From positions 170,634 to 234,633 of the forward strand of contig NZ_KK211219.1 of assembly GCF_000621165.1 (NCBI RefSeq): a stretch of DNA of 64,000 nucleotides. Reading direction: 5' to 3'. Below, in pieces: positions 1 to 10,582 of this stretch. This stretch comes from Enterovibrio calviensis DSM 14347 (GTDB lineage: Bacteria; Pseudomonadota; Gammaproteobacteria; Enterobacterales; Vibrionaceae). The notes beneath the pieces were generated by a model. It worked only from the letters and a program-made list of their open reading frames with translations, made no database searches and was not told the origin of the DNA. Position 1 is the stretch's first letter. Each line of letters starts with the position of its first letter. A program made the position numbers and the translations under genes.

Positions 1-7
1 AATATCT

Positions 8-39
8 AGACATATAGACGGCTAAACGGATGTCGTCAT
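8..39 (+). promoter_or_regulatory. Tandem MetJ boxes upstream of metF
   Basis: Consecutive 8-base units in register resemble the Met box consensus AGACGTCT: 8-15 AGACATAT (6/8), 16-23 AGACGGCT (7/8), 24-31 AAACGGAT (5/8), and a weaker fourth unit at 32-39. MetJ with S-adenosylmethionine binds such contiguous repeats and represses methionine genes; metF of enterics has a long array of the same kind. A further unit may lie across the window edge. The -35/-10 elements were not resolved. Confidence 0.75.
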
Positions 40-72
40 TAAGGATTTATCGGTGAACTTACACCGAAGTAG

Positions 73-972
<900 letters not shown>

Positions 973-1010
973 TGGTGCGGCGAGCCTAGTGTCGCTAAGA
1001 AGAACAAACA

Positions 1011-1040
1011 AAAGCCGTCGCAACTGCGACGGCTTTTATC
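1011..1040 (+). terminator. Terminator of metF
   Basis: An 11-bp perfect stem (1011-1021 with 1026-1036) closes on a four-base loop and ends in TTTT. The A-rich 5' arm means it could also serve convergent aphA transcription, whose stop codon is 25 bp away. Confidence 0.85.
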
Positions 1041-1064
1041 TTTCAGCAGCGTAAAGCCCTTCAC

Positions 1065-1640
1065 TTAGCGAGAGGCAACAGCTCTTTGATGCGATGTTGC
1101 CACTTCCATTGCTGATAGCTCAAGAAGCACTTCATCTGCCCATGTTAACCATGCTTCTTTACGTAAAATATTGCGACGCAATGTTAAACGTTCCAAACGG
1201 CTTTCTGTCGTCAGCAAGGATGAATCTGAATACTTGCTACGTTCTAGATCACGGTATTGGCTGAGCTGCATACGAGATTCATCAATCAAGGCATGCATGT
1301 GTTCAATCATGGGTGTCGGTTCGAAGATGCTACAGGTGAGGAGCTTAGCGGAGACTTCGTCGCGATCAGTCGGGTGTTTTGCAGGAAGCAAAAACCACTC
1401 ATAGAGACTTTGTCTGCCAATCTCGGTGATGGTGTAGACTTTTCTATCTGGTTTTCCATCTTGTGGTTCTAGCCGACAACTTACTGCACCCATATCGGCG
1501 AGTTTGTTGAGTTCACGGTAAACCTGCTGATGGCTGGCTTTCCAGAAGTGGCCGATGGCGTGAGAAAACTCTTTGGTTATATCGTAACCAGTTGCGTCAC
1601 GATGGTTTAACACCGTGAGAATTACATGCGGTAATGACAT
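1065..1640 (-). CDS. aphA: PadR-family quorum-sensing/virulence regulator AphA
   Basis: The 191-residue protein has the AphA N-terminus (MSLPHVILTVL) followed by the conserved GYDIT, FWKASHQQVYREL and GKPDRKVY stretches of the winged helix (about residues 1-80). A helical C-terminal dimerisation domain ends in the AphA-like WADEVL motif. AphA is the low-cell-density master regulator of vibrios, activating virulence and surface programmes opposite LuxR/HapR. Position next to ppc is the same as in Vibrio cholerae. It is about 12 residues longer at the C-terminus than the roughly 179-residue Vibrio protein. A possible LuxR/HapR operator lies upstream. Confidence 0.93.
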   Translation of the reverse strand: MSLPHVILTVLNHRDATGYDITKEFSHAIGHFWKASHQQVYRELNKLADMGAVSCRLEPQDGKPDRKVYTITEIGRQSLYEWFLLPAKHPTDRDEVSAKLLTCSIFEPTPMIEHMHALIDESRMQLSQYRDLERSKYSDSSLLTTESRLERLTLRRNILRKEAWLTWADEVLLELSAMEVATSHQRAVASR

Positions 1641-1937
1641 CTCTTCTATCCAAAATCATAAAAGGCGATCCTTAGCCCTGGGATGTCGCTCTATGGCGAA
1701 TTTTTATTTCCGCAACACGGGTGGATCGATTCGTTAGTAATGGTCTCGTCTATCACCAAGCCAACATAAGTGCCCCTAAAGTTACGAGGTAAAAAAGGCA
1801 ATAGATCAAGGCATTAAAACGGTTAATTTTACGTCGGTGTTGTGTCGTGCTCAGAGTGCTAGTTATCCTCGTCACATTCACCGAAACATATTAATAACAT
1901 TATCAATCCGACGACAATCGAAAATGACTTTTAGAAA
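1641..1937 (-). promoter_or_regulatory. aphA upstream region
   Basis: About 300 bp between the aphA start and the ppc terminator contain no gene. The RBS of aphA (GGATAGAAGAG on the minus strand) is at the left edge. The long leader fits the densely regulated aphA promoters of vibrios. The only element that could be matched is the LuxR/HapR-like site at 1888-1909; no convincing -35/-10 pair was assigned. Confidence 0.5.
1888..1909. promoter_or_regulatory. Candidate LuxR/HapR-type operator
   Basis: These 22 bases match 16 of 22 positions of the Vibrio LuxR-family consensus dyad (left half TTATTGATAA, right half TTATCAATAA). The right half contains TTATCAAT intact; the left half reads ATATTAATAA. 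The site lies about 250-270 bp upstream of the aphA start. LuxR/HapR/OpaR repression of aphA is established in vibrios; occupancy here is inferred. Confidence 0.45.
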
Positions 1938-1967
1938 AAGAAAAAGGCTGCAACTTGGCAGCCTTTC
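1938..1967 (-). terminator. Terminator of ppc
   Basis: A 9-bp perfect stem (1943-1951 with 1958-1966) and six-base loop are followed on the minus strand by a T-rich tail. It lies 25 bp beyond the ppc stop codon. Confidence 0.85.
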
Positions 1968-1990
1968 TTATTTTTGATTCGCTTTCTCAC

Positions 1991-4621
1991 TTATCCGGTG
2001 TTGCGCATACCTGCAGCGATACCCGCGATGGTCACCATCAAAGCTTCATCAAGCTCGACGCTTTCATCGTCACAGGCGCGTGTTCGACTGAGCAGTTCCG
2101 CTTGAAGCATGTTAAGCGGCTCAACGTAGATATTACGCAAGCGGATGGCTTCTGCACCCCATGGGTTTTGCTCCATGAGGTGATCACTGTTCTCGACCAT
2201 TAGTACGGCTTTGATGTCTTGTGCCAGACGGGCACGAAGTTGTTCACCCAGAGGCCAAAGCGCTTCATCAACCAACTTCTCATCATAGTATTGAGAAATC
2301 GACGGACTGGTCTTGGTGAACACCATTTCTAGCATGCCGAGGCGGGTAGAGAAAAACGGCCATTCACGACACATCTCTTCCAACTGCTTCAAGTGACCAT
2401 TGTCGATGGAGTATTGAATTGCTTGTCCCGCACCCAACCAAGCTGGAAGTAGCAAACGGTTCTGGCTCCATGCAAAGATCCATGGAATCGCTCGTAGGCT
2501 TTCTACGCCGCCATTCGGGTTACGTTTGGCAGGTCGTGAACCCAGTGGCAATTTGCCAAGCTCTAATTCAGGTGTGGTCGAGCGGAAGTATGGGACGAAA
2601 TCTTTACTGCCACGCACCACATCGCGGTACGCTTCGCAAGACACATCACTCAATGCCTCCATCAGATCACGCCACTCTTGTTTCGGCTCTGGTGGTGGTA
2701 GCAAATTCGCTTCTAGGATAGCGCTGGCGTAAAGGTTAAGGCTGTTGGTTGCGACGTCTGGTAGACCGAGCTTGAAGCGGATCATCTCACCTTGCTCTGT
2801 CACACGTAAGCCGCCTTTTAGGCTGCGTGGTGGCTGAGAAAGTAGGGCTGCGTGTGCAGGTGCACCGCCACGACCAATCGAGCCGCCACGACCGTGGAAC
2901 AAGACCAAGTCTACGCCGGATTTTTCACACAGGGTGACGAGTGATTCCATCGCCTTGTATTGTGCCCAACCCGCCGCCATGACACCTGCATCTTTGGCTG
3001 AGTCGGAATAGCCAATCATGACCATCTGGAAGTTTTGGATGAAGCCGCGATACCAATCGATATTCAGCAGCTGGCTGATCACCAATTCAGCGTTGTTCAA
3101 ATCTTCGAGGGTTTCGAACAGCGGGCACACGTCCATTCTAAACGGACAACCTGCTTCTTTAAGAAGTAGGTGAACGGCGAGTACATCAGAAGCCGTACGC
3201 GCCATGGAGATAACGTAAGCACCTAATGCTTCTCGTGGCTGCTGTGCGACGATTCGGCAAGTATCCAGTACTTCTTGAACATCATCAGACGGCTCCCAAT
3301 CACGAGGCAGGAGAGGGCGCTTGGAGCTCAATTCACGGATCAAGAACGCTTGTTTGTCTTGCTCACTCCATTGGCTGTAGTCACCCATGCCAAGGCAACG
3401 AGTGATTTCAGACAAAGCATCGGCATGACGGGTGCTTTCTTGGCGAATGTCGAGCTTGATGAGGTTGACGCCGAAGCAGCGAATACGACGCAAGGTGTCG
3501 AGCAGCAAGCCGTCAGCAATGATGCCCATGCCGCAATCGTGCAGCGATTGGTAGCACGCATGTAGTGGGGTCCACAGCTGATCGACATGAGTCAGGATAT
3601 CTTTCTCATCAATGTGCTGACCTTTGATCTTTGCATCAAGGTAATCGAGCGTATTGGTGAGTGTTTTACGAAGAGATTTCAAAATCGCACGGTACGGTTC
3701 GTGCTCATCGCCCGCCATGGCGCGAACAACATCGTTACAACGCGTCATCGACAGCTCGCTGACCAGTTCTTGAATATCACCAAGATAAAGGTCGGCGGCT
3801 TTCCAGCGTGAAAGCAACAGGACTTCGTGTGTCACTTCTGCTGTTACGAATGGGTTGCCGTCACGGTCTCCACCCATCCAGCTTGAGATTTGAATTGGCG
3901 CAGCATCAACAGGTAGGCGCTTGCCGAGATGACCTTTGAGTTTCTGATCAAACTGGCGTAAGAATTCAGGAACTGCTTGCCACAAGCTGTTCTCGATGAC
4001 CGCATAGCCCCATTTCGCTTCGTCTAGCGGTGTAGGGCGTTGCTGGCGGATAACGTCTGAATGCCATGCTTGTGCAATCAATTGTTCTAAACGTAACTCG
4101 GCTTTACCACGCTCAGTGCTGGACAGATCGTTCAGCTCTAGCTGCGATAAGCATTTGTTGATTTGAACGAGCTTATGAATTGTGGTGCGACGTGCGATTT
4201 CAGTCGGGTGCGCGGTCAAGACCAGCTCTATCTTCAGATCATCAACGGCTTTTTCGGCATCGTTGCTGGAGACATCATTGCCTTTAAGGCGTTGAAAGAG
4301 GTCGTCTAATGCATCTGGGCTGCAGATCAGCTCTTCGCAATTGCGAGAGATAGAGTGATATTGTTCAGCGATATTGGTGAGGTTAAGGAACTGGCTAAAC
4401 GCTCGCGCGACTGGCAGCAATTGGTCGTTAGGCAGACTTTGAAGTACGTCAATGAGCTTGGCGTGGTCATCTTTATTGCCTGCGGATGCAGATTTTGAGA
4501 GCTTGCGAATCTCTTCTACCTTGGCCAACAATTCATCACCATGCGCACCCTTGATGGTGTTACCCAACAAGTGTCCTAGCATGCTGACGTTGCTTTTTAA
4601 CGCGTCATACTTGTCATTCAT
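1991..4621 (-). CDS. ppc: Phosphoenolpyruvate carboxylase
   Basis: The 876-residue protein is of normal length for bacterial PEPC. It carboxylates phosphoenolpyruvate to oxaloacetate, refilling the TCA cycle and feeding the aspartate and glutamate families. Family signatures are visible: the LTAHPTE catalytic-His motif near residue 136, the [10 protein letters not shown] segment, the second signature [10 protein letters not shown], and the glycine-rich [12 protein letters not shown] loop; the C-terminus ends in RNTG as is typical. It is transcribed towards aphA and away from argC. HexR-like dyads in its upstream region suggest carbon-responsive control, which is inference. Confidence 0.98.
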   Translation of the reverse strand: MNDKYDALKSNVSMLGHLLGNTIKGAHGDELLAKVEEIRKLSKSASAGNKDDHAKLIDVLQSLPNDQLLPVARAFSQFLNLTNIAEQYHSISRNCEELICSPDALDDLFQRLKGNDVSSNDAEKAVDDLKIELVLTAHPTEIARRTTIHKLVQINKCLSQLELNDLSSTERGKAELRLEQLIAQAWHSDVIRQQRPTPLDEAKWGYAVIENSLWQAVPEFLRQFDQKLKGHLGKRLPVDAAPIQISSWMGGDRDGNPFVTAEVTHEVLLLSRWKAADLYLGDIQELVSELSMTRCNDVVRAMAGDEHEPYRAILKSLRKTLTNTLDYLDAKIKGQHIDEKDILTHVDQLWTPLHACYQSLHDCGMGIIADGLLLDTLRRIRCFGVNLIKLDIRQESTRHADALSEITRCLGMGDYSQWSEQDKQAFLIRELSSKRPLLPRDWEPSDDVQEVLDTCRIVAQQPREALGAYVISMARTASDVLAVHLLLKEAGCPFRMDVCPLFETLEDLNNAELVISQLLNIDWYRGFIQNFQMVMIGYSDSAKDAGVMAAGWAQYKAMESLVTLCEKSGVDLVLFHGRGGSIGRGGAPAHAALLSQPPRSLKGGLRVTEQGEMIRFKLGLPDVATNSLNLYASAILEANLLPPPEPKQEWRDLMEALSDVSCEAYRDVVRGSKDFVPYFRSTTPELELGKLPLGSRPAKRNPNGGVESLRAIPWIFAWSQNRLLLPAWLGAGQAIQYSIDNGHLKQLEEMCREWPFFSTRLGMLEMVFTKTSPSISQYYDEKLVDEALWPLGEQLRARLAQDIKAVLMVENSDHLMEQNPWGAEAIRLRNIYVEPLNMLQAELLSRTRACDDESVELDEALMVTIAGIAAGMRNTG

Positions 4622-4634
4622 AAGTCATCCATTT

Positions 4635-4649
4635 CGTAACTTTGTTACA
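4635..4649. promoter_or_regulatory. HexR-like dyad, ppc-proximal
   Basis: Read on the minus strand this is TGTAACAAAGTTACG, 11/15 matches to the HexR operator TGTAATTAAATTACA. It is centred about 20 bp upstream of the ppc start codon. It shares its core with the second dyad at 4770-4784. Confidence 0.35.
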
Positions 4650-4736
4650 TCCAAATTGCAATCTTAATGGCTCAATCTAGCCAATGAGTGCCCCTAAGGT
4701 CAATCTTATACGTATCGAAATTGATACTTTTTCCTT

Positions 4737-4761
4737 CACACCCCTTTGCTCATGGGGTGTG
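4737..4761. other. Hairpin in the ppc-argC intergenic region
   Basis: An 8-bp perfect inverted repeat, CACACCCC and GGGGTGTG, is separated by nine bases. No T-tract follows on either strand, so it is not a clear terminator. Its role is unknown. Confidence 0.4.
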
Positions 4762-4769
4762 CGGGCATG

Positions 4770-4784
4770 TGTAACAAAATTACA
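4770..4784. promoter_or_regulatory. HexR-like dyad, ppc-distal
   Basis: TGTAACAAAATTACA matches 13 of 15 positions of the HexR operator described for Shewanella and relatives. It lies about 150 bp upstream of ppc and about 70 bp upstream of the argC -35 element. Assignment to ppc is inferred from HexR's role in central carbon metabolism. Confidence 0.45.
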
Positions 4785-4853
4785 TTGAATGAAGGGCTCA
4801 TCGCGTATGTGCGAGCGACTAATAAACTTGGTGCTTTTATTTTATGTATACTG

Positions 4854-4882
4854 TTGACATTAGTCACTTATCACGCTAAAAA
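4854..4882 (+). promoter_or_regulatory. Probable promoter of argCBGH(A)
   Basis: A consensus -35 TTGACA at 4854-4859 is followed after 17 bp by TAAAAA (4/6) at 4877-4882. The -10 end touches the first ARG box, which fits repression by steric blocking. Confidence 0.55.
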
Positions 4883-4920
4883 GCACATATAAATTCATTT
4901 TAAATGAATAAACAATTATA
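4882..4920. promoter_or_regulatory. Double ARG box (ArgR operator)
   Basis: Two 18-bp ARG boxes at 4882-4899 and 4903-4920 are separated by 3 bp, the spacing typical of ArgR hexamer operators. The inner half-sites are perfect (ATTCA at 4893-4897, TGAAT at 4905-4909) and the outer ones degenerate. Arginine-loaded ArgR is expected to repress the operon that starts at 5091. The rest of 4921-5090 is untranslated leader with no gene. Confidence 0.75.
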
Positions 4921-5090
4921 AAGCTCATTGGATGTAGCGAAAGGTACGATACGAAATGGATAAGTTCTCAACCCCCCTTCTCCAGCGACGACGCCGACGT
5001 TAATTAAAGACGTTGGGCGCGTGTGCCCCTCCCACAGCTGAGCGAGCTGATTGTTTCATCAGTCATGACTAGACAGTTAAACGGATTTTT

Positions 5091-6098
5091 ATGTTAAAGA
5101 CAGTGATCGTCGGTGCCAGCGGTTATACCGGTGCCGAGCTAACCAAAATGGTTCACCTACACCCTCAACTTGAATTGAACGGCCTCTATGTGTCTGAAAA
5201 CAGTGCAGATGCCGGCAAGCCAATCAGCGACCTTCACGGTACATTAAAAGGCTTGATTGATATGCCTTTGTCGCCGCTAAGCGATGTCGACAGTGTGGCG
5301 AAAACCGCGGATGTGGTGTTGTTGGCAACCGCGCATGAAGTGAGCCATGACATTGCACCTGCCTTTCTTGCGCAAGGATGTAGGGTTTTCGATTTATCTG
5401 GGGCGTTTCGTGTTCAATCAGACAGCTTTTACACAACCTTTTATGGGTTCGAACATCAACACTCTGATTGGCTAGATAAAGCGGTTTATGGTTTAGCCGA
5501 GTGGAACCACGAAGCGATTGCGAACGCAGATTTAGTTGCGGTGCCTGGGTGTTACCCTACCGCCGCGCAACTTGCACTTAAACCTTTGATTGATAATGGG
5601 CTGTTGAACTTAGAACAGTGGCCAGTTATCAACGCCGTGAGCGGTGCATCGGGCGCAGGACGTAAAGCATCCATGGCGAACAGCTTTTGCGAAGTCAGCC
5701 TTCATGCTTACGGTATATTCAGTCACCGTCACCAGCCTGAAATCTCAACCCATCTTGGTTGTGATGTTATCTTCACGCCGCATCTTGGCAATTTCAAACG
5801 CGGAATTCTCGCAACCATGACAGCAAAGCTTGCCGATGGTGTGACAGAATCCGCAGTGTCTTCAGCACTCGAGTCAGCTTATCAAGATATGCCATTGGTG
5901 CGCCCATTGGGAGCCAACCAAAGTGCCAAGCTGCAATCGGTCCAAAATACGGGCTTTTGTGACATTGGCTGGTCGGTGAATGGTCAGCATGTGATCCTGA
6001 CTTCTGCCATTGATAACTTGCTAAAAGGCGCGGCAAGCCAAGCCATGCAGTGCATAAACATTCGTTTTGGTTTTGCGCCTTTAACGGCGATTGTGTAG
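5091..6098 (+). CDS. argC: N-acetyl-gamma-glutamyl-phosphate reductase
   Basis: The 335-residue enzyme makes N-acetylglutamate semialdehyde, the third step of arginine synthesis. The NADP-binding [10 protein letters not shown] motif is at residues 8-17, and the nucleophilic Cys154 lies in PGCYPTAAQ. The SGASGAGRK and SHRHQPE segments of the substrate domain are also intact. The ATG has only a weak upstream SD (ACGGA). It is the first gene of argC-argB-argG-argH(A), behind an ArgR operator. The divergent argE found here in Vibrio is absent. Confidence 0.97.
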   Translation: MLKTVIVGASGYTGAELTKMVHLHPQLELNGLYVSENSADAGKPISDLHGTLKGLIDMPLSPLSDVDSVAKTADVVLLATAHEVSHDIAPAFLAQGCRVFDLSGAFRVQSDSFYTTFYGFEHQHSDWLDKAVYGLAEWNHEAIANADLVAVPGCYPTAAQLALKPLIDNGLLNLEQWPVINAVSGASGAGRKASMANSFCEVSLHAYGIFSHRHQPEISTHLGCDVIFTPHLGNFKRGILATMTAKLADGVTESAVSSALESAYQDMPLVRPLGANQSAKLQSVQNTGFCDIGWSVNGQHVILTSAIDNLLKGAASQAMQCINIRFGFAPLTAIV

Positions 6099-6108
6099 GA
6101 GATTCACA

Positions 6109-6888
6109 ATGAGTTTACGTCCTCTTGTCGTGAAATTAGGTGGTGCAGCACTGTCTTGTGCTGAAACATTAGAGAAACTGTTCGACGCGATTGCAGCTTA
6201 TAAAGCATCGGCCCATCGTGACATCGTGATTGTTCACGGTGGTGGTTATCTAGTCGATGACCTGATGAAGGCATTGAACCTAAAGGTCGAGAAGAAACAA
6301 GGCTTACGTGTGACGCCGAGCGACCAAATCAATGTGGTCGCAGGTGCGCTTGCGGGTACAGCGAACAAGTTGCTGCAAGGACAAGCGGTAAGAAGCGGCA
6401 TTAATTCTGTCGGCTTGAGTTTGGCCGATGGTGGCTTGTGCCAAATGACGCAAATGGACCCAGAGTTGGGCCATGTTGGAAAAGCTGCGCCCGGTGACTC
6501 TGCGCTGTTACAAGCCATTTTGGCGACAGGTTGTGTGCCTATCATTAGCTCAATCGGTATTGATGCCGAGGGTGAGTTGATGAATGTGAATGCCGATCAA
6601 GCGGCAGTTGCCGTGGCTGCGGCACTCGATGCTGAATTGGTACTGCTTTCGGACGTGAGCGGTGTGCTAAATGGTAAAGGCAAGCTAATGCCTGCACTGG
6701 ATGCAAAATTGGCGGATGAATTGATTGAAAGCGGCGTGATCACTGACGGCATGATAGTCAAAGTGAAAGCGGCGTTTGAAGCGGCAACGGCGTTGGGTCG
6801 TCCAATTGAAGTGGCGAGCTGGCGTTATCCCGAAAAGTTGGCTGACTTGTTCAGCGGCGGCAATATCGGTACCCGTTTCACTGTTTAA
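6109..6888 (+). CDS. argB: N-acetylglutamate kinase
   Basis: This 259-residue amino-acid kinase phosphorylates N-acetylglutamate, the second step of arginine synthesis. The N-terminal KLGG phosphate loop and VHGGG motif are present. The C-terminal [10 protein letters not shown] segment corresponds to the nucleotide-site lysine region. The start at 6109 is chosen because AGGAG (6097-6101) precedes it at good spacing; an upstream in-frame TTG at 6091 would overlap argC and has no SD. The short N-terminus is the arginine-insensitive enterobacterial type, so feedback control probably falls on the synthase. Confidence 0.96.
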   Translation: MSLRPLVVKLGGAALSCAETLEKLFDAIAAYKASAHRDIVIVHGGGYLVDDLMKALNLKVEKKQGLRVTPSDQINVVAGALAGTANKLLQGQAVRSGINSVGLSLADGGLCQMTQMDPELGHVGKAAPGDSALLQAILATGCVPIISSIGIDAEGELMNVNADQAAVAVAAALDAELVLLSDVSGVLNGKGKLMPALDAKLADELIESGVITDGMIVKVKAAFEAATALGRPIEVASWRYPEKLADLFSGGNIGTRFTV

Positions 6889-6960
6889 CTGAATTTATAA
6901 TTTACTAATGTCATTCACCGCCTGTACTGACCGTCAGAGCGGTAACAAGGAGAAGTTACT

Positions 6961-8172
6961 ATGAGCACTATTAAGAAGGTTGTACTTGCGTATTCTGGCG
7001 GTCTCGACACGTCGGCGATCATTCCATGGTTGAAAGAAAACTATGACTGTGAAGTTATCGCGTTTGTTGCGGATGTAGGCCAGGGTGAAGAAGAGCTGGT
7101 TGGCATCGAAGAGAAAGCAATCGCGTCAGGTGCATCAGCGTGTTACATCGCTGACCTGAAAGAAGAAATGGTTGCTGACTACATCTACCCAAGTTTGAAA
7201 ACGGGTGCAGTGTACGAAGGTAAATACCTGCTAGGTACGTCAATGGCGCGTCCAATCATTGCAAAAGCGCAAGTTGAGTGCGCATTGGAAGTGGGTGCGG
7301 ATGCACTGTGTCATGGTTGTACGGGTAAAGGTAACGATCAGGTTCGTTTTGAAAGTGCTTTTGCAGCACTAGCACCGCACCTGAAAGTGATTGCGCCTTG
7401 GCGTGAATGGGATCTGCGTAGCCGTGAAGCGCTGCTGGATTACCTTGCAGAGCGCAATATCCCTTGTACCGCGAGTCTTGAAAAAATCTATAGCCGTGAT
7501 GCAAACGCATGGCACATCTCGACAGAAGGTGGCGTACTAGAAGATACGTGGAACCAGCCAAATGATCTTTGTTGGGTATGGACAGTTGATCCAGAGCAAG
7601 CACCAGACCAAGCCGAAACCGTTTCTCTGCTCGTCGAGAAAGGTGAAGTGGTTGCGGTTGATGGCCAAGCCATGTCGCCATACCAAGTGCTGACAACCTT
7701 GAACGAAAAAGGCGCTCGCCACGGTGTAGGCCGTATCGATATCGTTGAAAACCGTTTGGTGGGCATGAAGTCTCGCGGTTGTTATGAAACGCCGGGTGGC
7801 ACCATCATGATGGAAGCACTGCGTGGTGTTGAGCAACTGGTACTGGACAAAGATTGCTTCGAGTTCCGTGAAGAGTTGGGCTTGAAAGCGTCTCACCTGA
7901 TTTATGATGGTCGTTGGTTTACACCACTTTGTGAGTCGATTTTGGCAGCATCAGATAAGCTGGCAGAACCTGTAACAGGCGAAGTTGTGGTGAAACTGTA
8001 CAAAGGACAGGCTACAGTAGTGCAAAAGCGCTCGATCAATAGCTTGTATTCAGAAGAATTTGCGACGTTTGGTGAAGATGATGTTTACGATCACAGCCAT
8101 GCTGGTGGCTTCATCCGTCTCTACTCTCTATCAAGCCGTATCCGTGCGCTAAACGAAAAAAAACAAAAATAG
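6961..8172 (+). CDS. argG: Argininosuccinate synthase
   Basis: The 403-residue protein condenses citrulline and aspartate with ATP to argininosuccinate. The [12 protein letters not shown]-pyrophosphatase motif begins near residue 10, and the [12 protein letters not shown] segment follows near residue 119. AAGGAG lies seven bases before the ATG. A 72-bp gap separates it from argB. The usual intervening argF is missing, as in other vibrios, where ornithine transcarbamylase lies elsewhere. Confidence 0.98.
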   Translation: MSTIKKVVLAYSGGLDTSAIIPWLKENYDCEVIAFVADVGQGEEELVGIEEKAIASGASACYIADLKEEMVADYIYPSLKTGAVYEGKYLLGTSMARPIIAKAQVECALEVGADALCHGCTGKGNDQVRFESAFAALAPHLKVIAPWREWDLRSREALLDYLAERNIPCTASLEKIYSRDANAWHISTEGGVLEDTWNQPNDLCWVWTVDPEQAPDQAETVSLLVEKGEVVAVDGQAMSPYQVLTTLNEKGARHGVGRIDIVENRLVGMKSRGCYETPGGTIMMEALRGVEQLVLDKDCFEFREELGLKASHLIYDGRWFTPLCESILAASDKLAEPVTGEVVVKLYKGQATVVQKRSINSLYSEEFATFGEDDVYDHSHAGGFIRLYSLSSRIRALNEKKQK

Positions 8173-8210
8173 ATAGCTGGAAGCAATAAAGAGTTTAAGG
8201 AGAAGTAACT

Positions 8211-10088
8211 ATGGCGTTATGGGGCGGAAGGTTTAGTCAGGCAGCCGACACACGTTTTAAGCAGTTTAATGATTCGTTGCGTTTTGACTATCGCCTCGCA
8301 GAGCAGGACATCGTGGGTTCTATCGCTTGGTCTAAAGCGTTGCGCTCTGTCGGTGTTCTGACAGAGCAGGAGCAACAGCGTTTAGAGCTAGCGCTCAACG
8401 AAATCAAGCTGGCTGTGATGGAAGATCCAGAACAGATCCTGCGCTCTGATGCCGAAGATATTCATAGCTGGGTCGAGCAGCAGTTGATTGCCAAAGTCGG
8501 CGACTTGGGTAAAAAGCTGCACACGGGTCGTTCGCGTAACGATCAGGTGGCCACCGATCTTAAGCTATGGTGTCGTCAGCAAGGTCAGCAGCTTCTCCTT
8601 GCTCTTGATAAGCTACAAAACCAAATGGTTCAGGTAGCAGCAGTCAATCAAAGCACGGTATTACCCGGTTATACACACTTGCAACGCGCCCAACCGGTGA
8701 CGTTTGCGCATTGGTGTCTAGCCTATGTAGAAATGTTTGAGCGCGATTACTCTCGTTTGAGCGATGCCCTCAACCGCCTCGATACCTGCCCATTGGGTTC
8801 AGGTGCCTTAGCGGGAACGGCTTACCCTATTGACCGTGAAGCGCTGGCACACAGCCTGGGCTTTCGTCGCGCAACCCGCAATAGCTTAGATTCCGTGTCT
8901 GACCGTGACCACGTGATGGAACTGATGTCCGTGGCGACCGTTTCTATGCTTCACTTGTCGCGTATGGCGGAAGACCTGATTTTCTATAACTCCGGTGAAT
9001 CTAACTTCATTGAGTTGGCTGATACAGTCACTTCAGGTTCATCCCTGATGCCACAAAAGAAAAACCCCGATGCCCTTGAGCTGATTCGTGGTAAGACAGG
9101 TCGTGTGTACGGCGCAATGTCAGCCATGATGATGACGGTAAAAGCGTTGCCGTTGGCTTACAACAAGGACATGCAGGAAGATAAAGAAGGCTTATTTGAC
9201 GCGCTGGACACGTGGTTCGACTGCATCGAAATGGCAGCTTTGTGTTTTGATGGCATCAAAATCAACAAAGAGCGTACGTTGGAAGCGGCCATGCAAGGTT
9301 ACTCCAACGCCACAGAACTTGCTGACTACTTGGTTGCTAAAGGTATTCCTTTCCGTGAGGCGCACCATATCGTGGGTGTTGCTGTGGTGGCGGCCATTGA
9401 GAAAGGCTGCGCATTGGAAGAGTTGAGTCTCGAAGAGATGAAGCAATTCTCCACGGTTATTGACGAAGATGTTTACCCCATTCTGACCATCGAATCTTGC
9501 CTAGAAAAACGCAGTGCCTTAGGCGGCGTTGCACCGACGCAAGTTGAGTATGCGATCAGCCAAGCTGAGAAACGTCTTGATAAGCGCTATTCACCGCGCG
9601 TGAAGGTACGCGGAGCAAGGTTGACTGACCTTGATGCGATCGAAGGTATGGTGGTGTACTGGGCAGGTCTCGGTGAGAACTTGCCGCGTGAACGTAATGA
9701 GTTAGTACGCGATATTGGCTCTTTCTCTGTGGCAGAGCACCAAGGGGAAGTAACGGGTTGTGCGTCGCTTTATGTCTATGACTCTGGCCTTGCTGAAGTG
9801 CGCTCTTTGGGCGTGGAAGCGGGTTGGCAGAACCAAGGCCAAGGCAGCGCCATCGTTCAACATTTGCTGAAAAAAGCGAAGAGCATGGCTATAAAGAAAG
9901 TGTTTGTGCTGACACGTGTTCCAGAGTTTTTCATGGGGCAGGGCTTTATCCCAACATCAAAATCCTTGTTGCCTGAGAAGGTGATGAAAGATTGTGAACG
10001 TTGTCCTCGCTTGCACGCATGTGATGAAGTTGCGCTCGAGTTTACTTTCGACCAAGACCGTCTTATCGCCAAAGCCAATGTGGCATAG
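8211..10088 (+). CDS. argH: Fused argininosuccinate lyase / N-acetylglutamate synthase domain, ArgH(A)
   Basis: The 625-residue product joins two enzymes. Residues 1 to about 460 are a complete argininosuccinate lyase (HTGRSRNDQ near 107 and the [12 protein letters not shown] fumarase/lyase signature near 280). Residues from about 468 to the end are a GNAT acetyltransferase with an acetyl-CoA loop, QNQGQG, like the C-terminal half of ArgA. Such ArgH(A) fusions are known in Moritella and several vibrios, where the tail supplies acetylglutamate synthesis. One polypeptide thus carries the first and last steps of the pathway. AAGGAG precedes the ATG, and a terminator follows at 10149. Confidence 0.95.
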   Translation: MALWGGRFSQAADTRFKQFNDSLRFDYRLAEQDIVGSIAWSKALRSVGVLTEQEQQRLELALNEIKLAVMEDPEQILRSDAEDIHSWVEQQLIAKVGDLGKKLHTGRSRNDQVATDLKLWCRQQGQQLLLALDKLQNQMVQVAAVNQSTVLPGYTHLQRAQPVTFAHWCLAYVEMFERDYSRLSDALNRLDTCPLGSGALAGTAYPIDREALAHSLGFRRATRNSLDSVSDRDHVMELMSVATVSMLHLSRMAEDLIFYNSGESNFIELADTVTSGSSLMPQKKNPDALELIRGKTGRVYGAMSAMMMTVKALPLAYNKDMQEDKEGLFDALDTWFDCIEMAALCFDGIKINKERTLEAAMQGYSNATELADYLVAKGIPFREAHHIVGVAVVAAIEKGCALEELSLEEMKQFSTVIDEDVYPILTIESCLEKRSALGGVAPTQVEYAISQAEKRLDKRYSPRVKVRGARLTDLDAIEGMVVYWAGLGENLPRERNELVRDIGSFSVAEHQGEVTGCASLYVYDSGLAEVRSLGVEAGWQNQGQGSAIVQHLLKKAKSMAIKKVFVLTRVPEFFMGQGFIPTSKSLLPEKVMKDCERCPRLHACDEVALEFTFDQDRLIAKANVA

Positions 10089-10104
10089 TGCGAGCTGACA
10101 GTGC

Positions 10105-10130
10105 GAACGTAAAGTAAGAACGTAAAGTAA
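10105..10130 (+). repeat. Two-copy 13-bp direct repeat after argH(A)
   Basis: GAACGTAAAGTAA occurs twice in tandem and is followed by a partial third copy (GAACG). It lies between the argH(A) stop and its terminator. It is probably a slippage product; no function is apparent. Confidence 0.7.
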
Positions 10131-10148
10131 GAACGGGTCATAAGATTT

Positions 10149-10177
10149 AAAAAACCGGCTGAGGCCGGTTTTTTTGT
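10149..10177 (+). terminator. Terminator of the arg operon
   Basis: A 9-bp stem AAAACCGGC / GCCGGTTTT (10151-10159, 10164-10172) with a TGAG loop runs into TTTTTTT. The A-rich left arm could also terminate the convergent minus-strand gene at 10199. Confidence 0.9.
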
Positions 10178-10198
10178 GTTTTTTATTTCGCTATTTCG

Positions 10199-10447
10199 CT
10201 ATTTAGTGTCGGGTTCACCTTTGCGAAAAGGCATGAGGATCAGGTGCAATGAGAGCAAGATGGCACTGGCTCCAGCGGCAAATAATAGGGTGATCGACTC
10301 AATGGATTTAGGCGTGTCGCTAAACCATATTAGCCAAATGGGCCAAAGCACTAAATTCATTACAGCAAGTTGGATCATGCAGCGCTTGCAGCGCCCCAGT
10401 TTGGCGCGCAGTGAAAGTGATGCATCCTGACAAAATCGGCAGCTCAT
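10199..10447 (-). CDS. Small cysteine-rich membrane protein, DUF3624-like
   Basis: The 82-residue protein has an N-terminal CxxC (MSCRFC), a CKRCM motif near residue 20, and two hydrophobic helices (about 27-43 and 50-73). This layout matches the small DUF3624 proteins of vibrios, but the assignment is from memory of the motif pattern. The paired cysteines could bind a metal or form a disulfide. The SD is weak. It is separated from the upstream lpd-like gene by a terminator, so it probably has its own promoter. Confidence 0.6.
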   Translation of the reverse strand: MSCRFCQDASLSLRAKLGRCKRCMIQLAVMNLVLWPIWLIWFSDTPKSIESITLLFAAGASAILLSLHLILMPFRKGEPDTK

Positions 10448-10486
10448 GAATTCAGTCGGTTAGGGGTTAGATGCTTGAAGCGTACA

Positions 10487-10514
10487 AACAAAAAAGCCCT
10501 CCGTAAAGAAGGGC
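10487..10514 (-). terminator. Terminator of the lipoamide dehydrogenase-like gene
   Basis: On the minus strand GCCCT and AGGGC pair around a nine-base loop and are followed by TTTTTTG. It lies about 70 bp beyond the stop codon at 10583. Confidence 0.75.
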
Positions 10515-10582
10515 AAATCACAAACCCAATCTAATTAAGAAAGGGTTGGTGTGAACGTGCATTTACGCACTTTAGGGGAAAC

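Noticed and set aside
4737..4761. Hairpin upstream of argC as an attenuator or terminator
   Set aside because: It lies upstream of the proposed argC promoter and has no T-tract on either strand.
7256..7696. 146-codon open frame antisense to argG
   Set aside because: It is a codon-bias shadow of argG; no SD and no recognisable domain.
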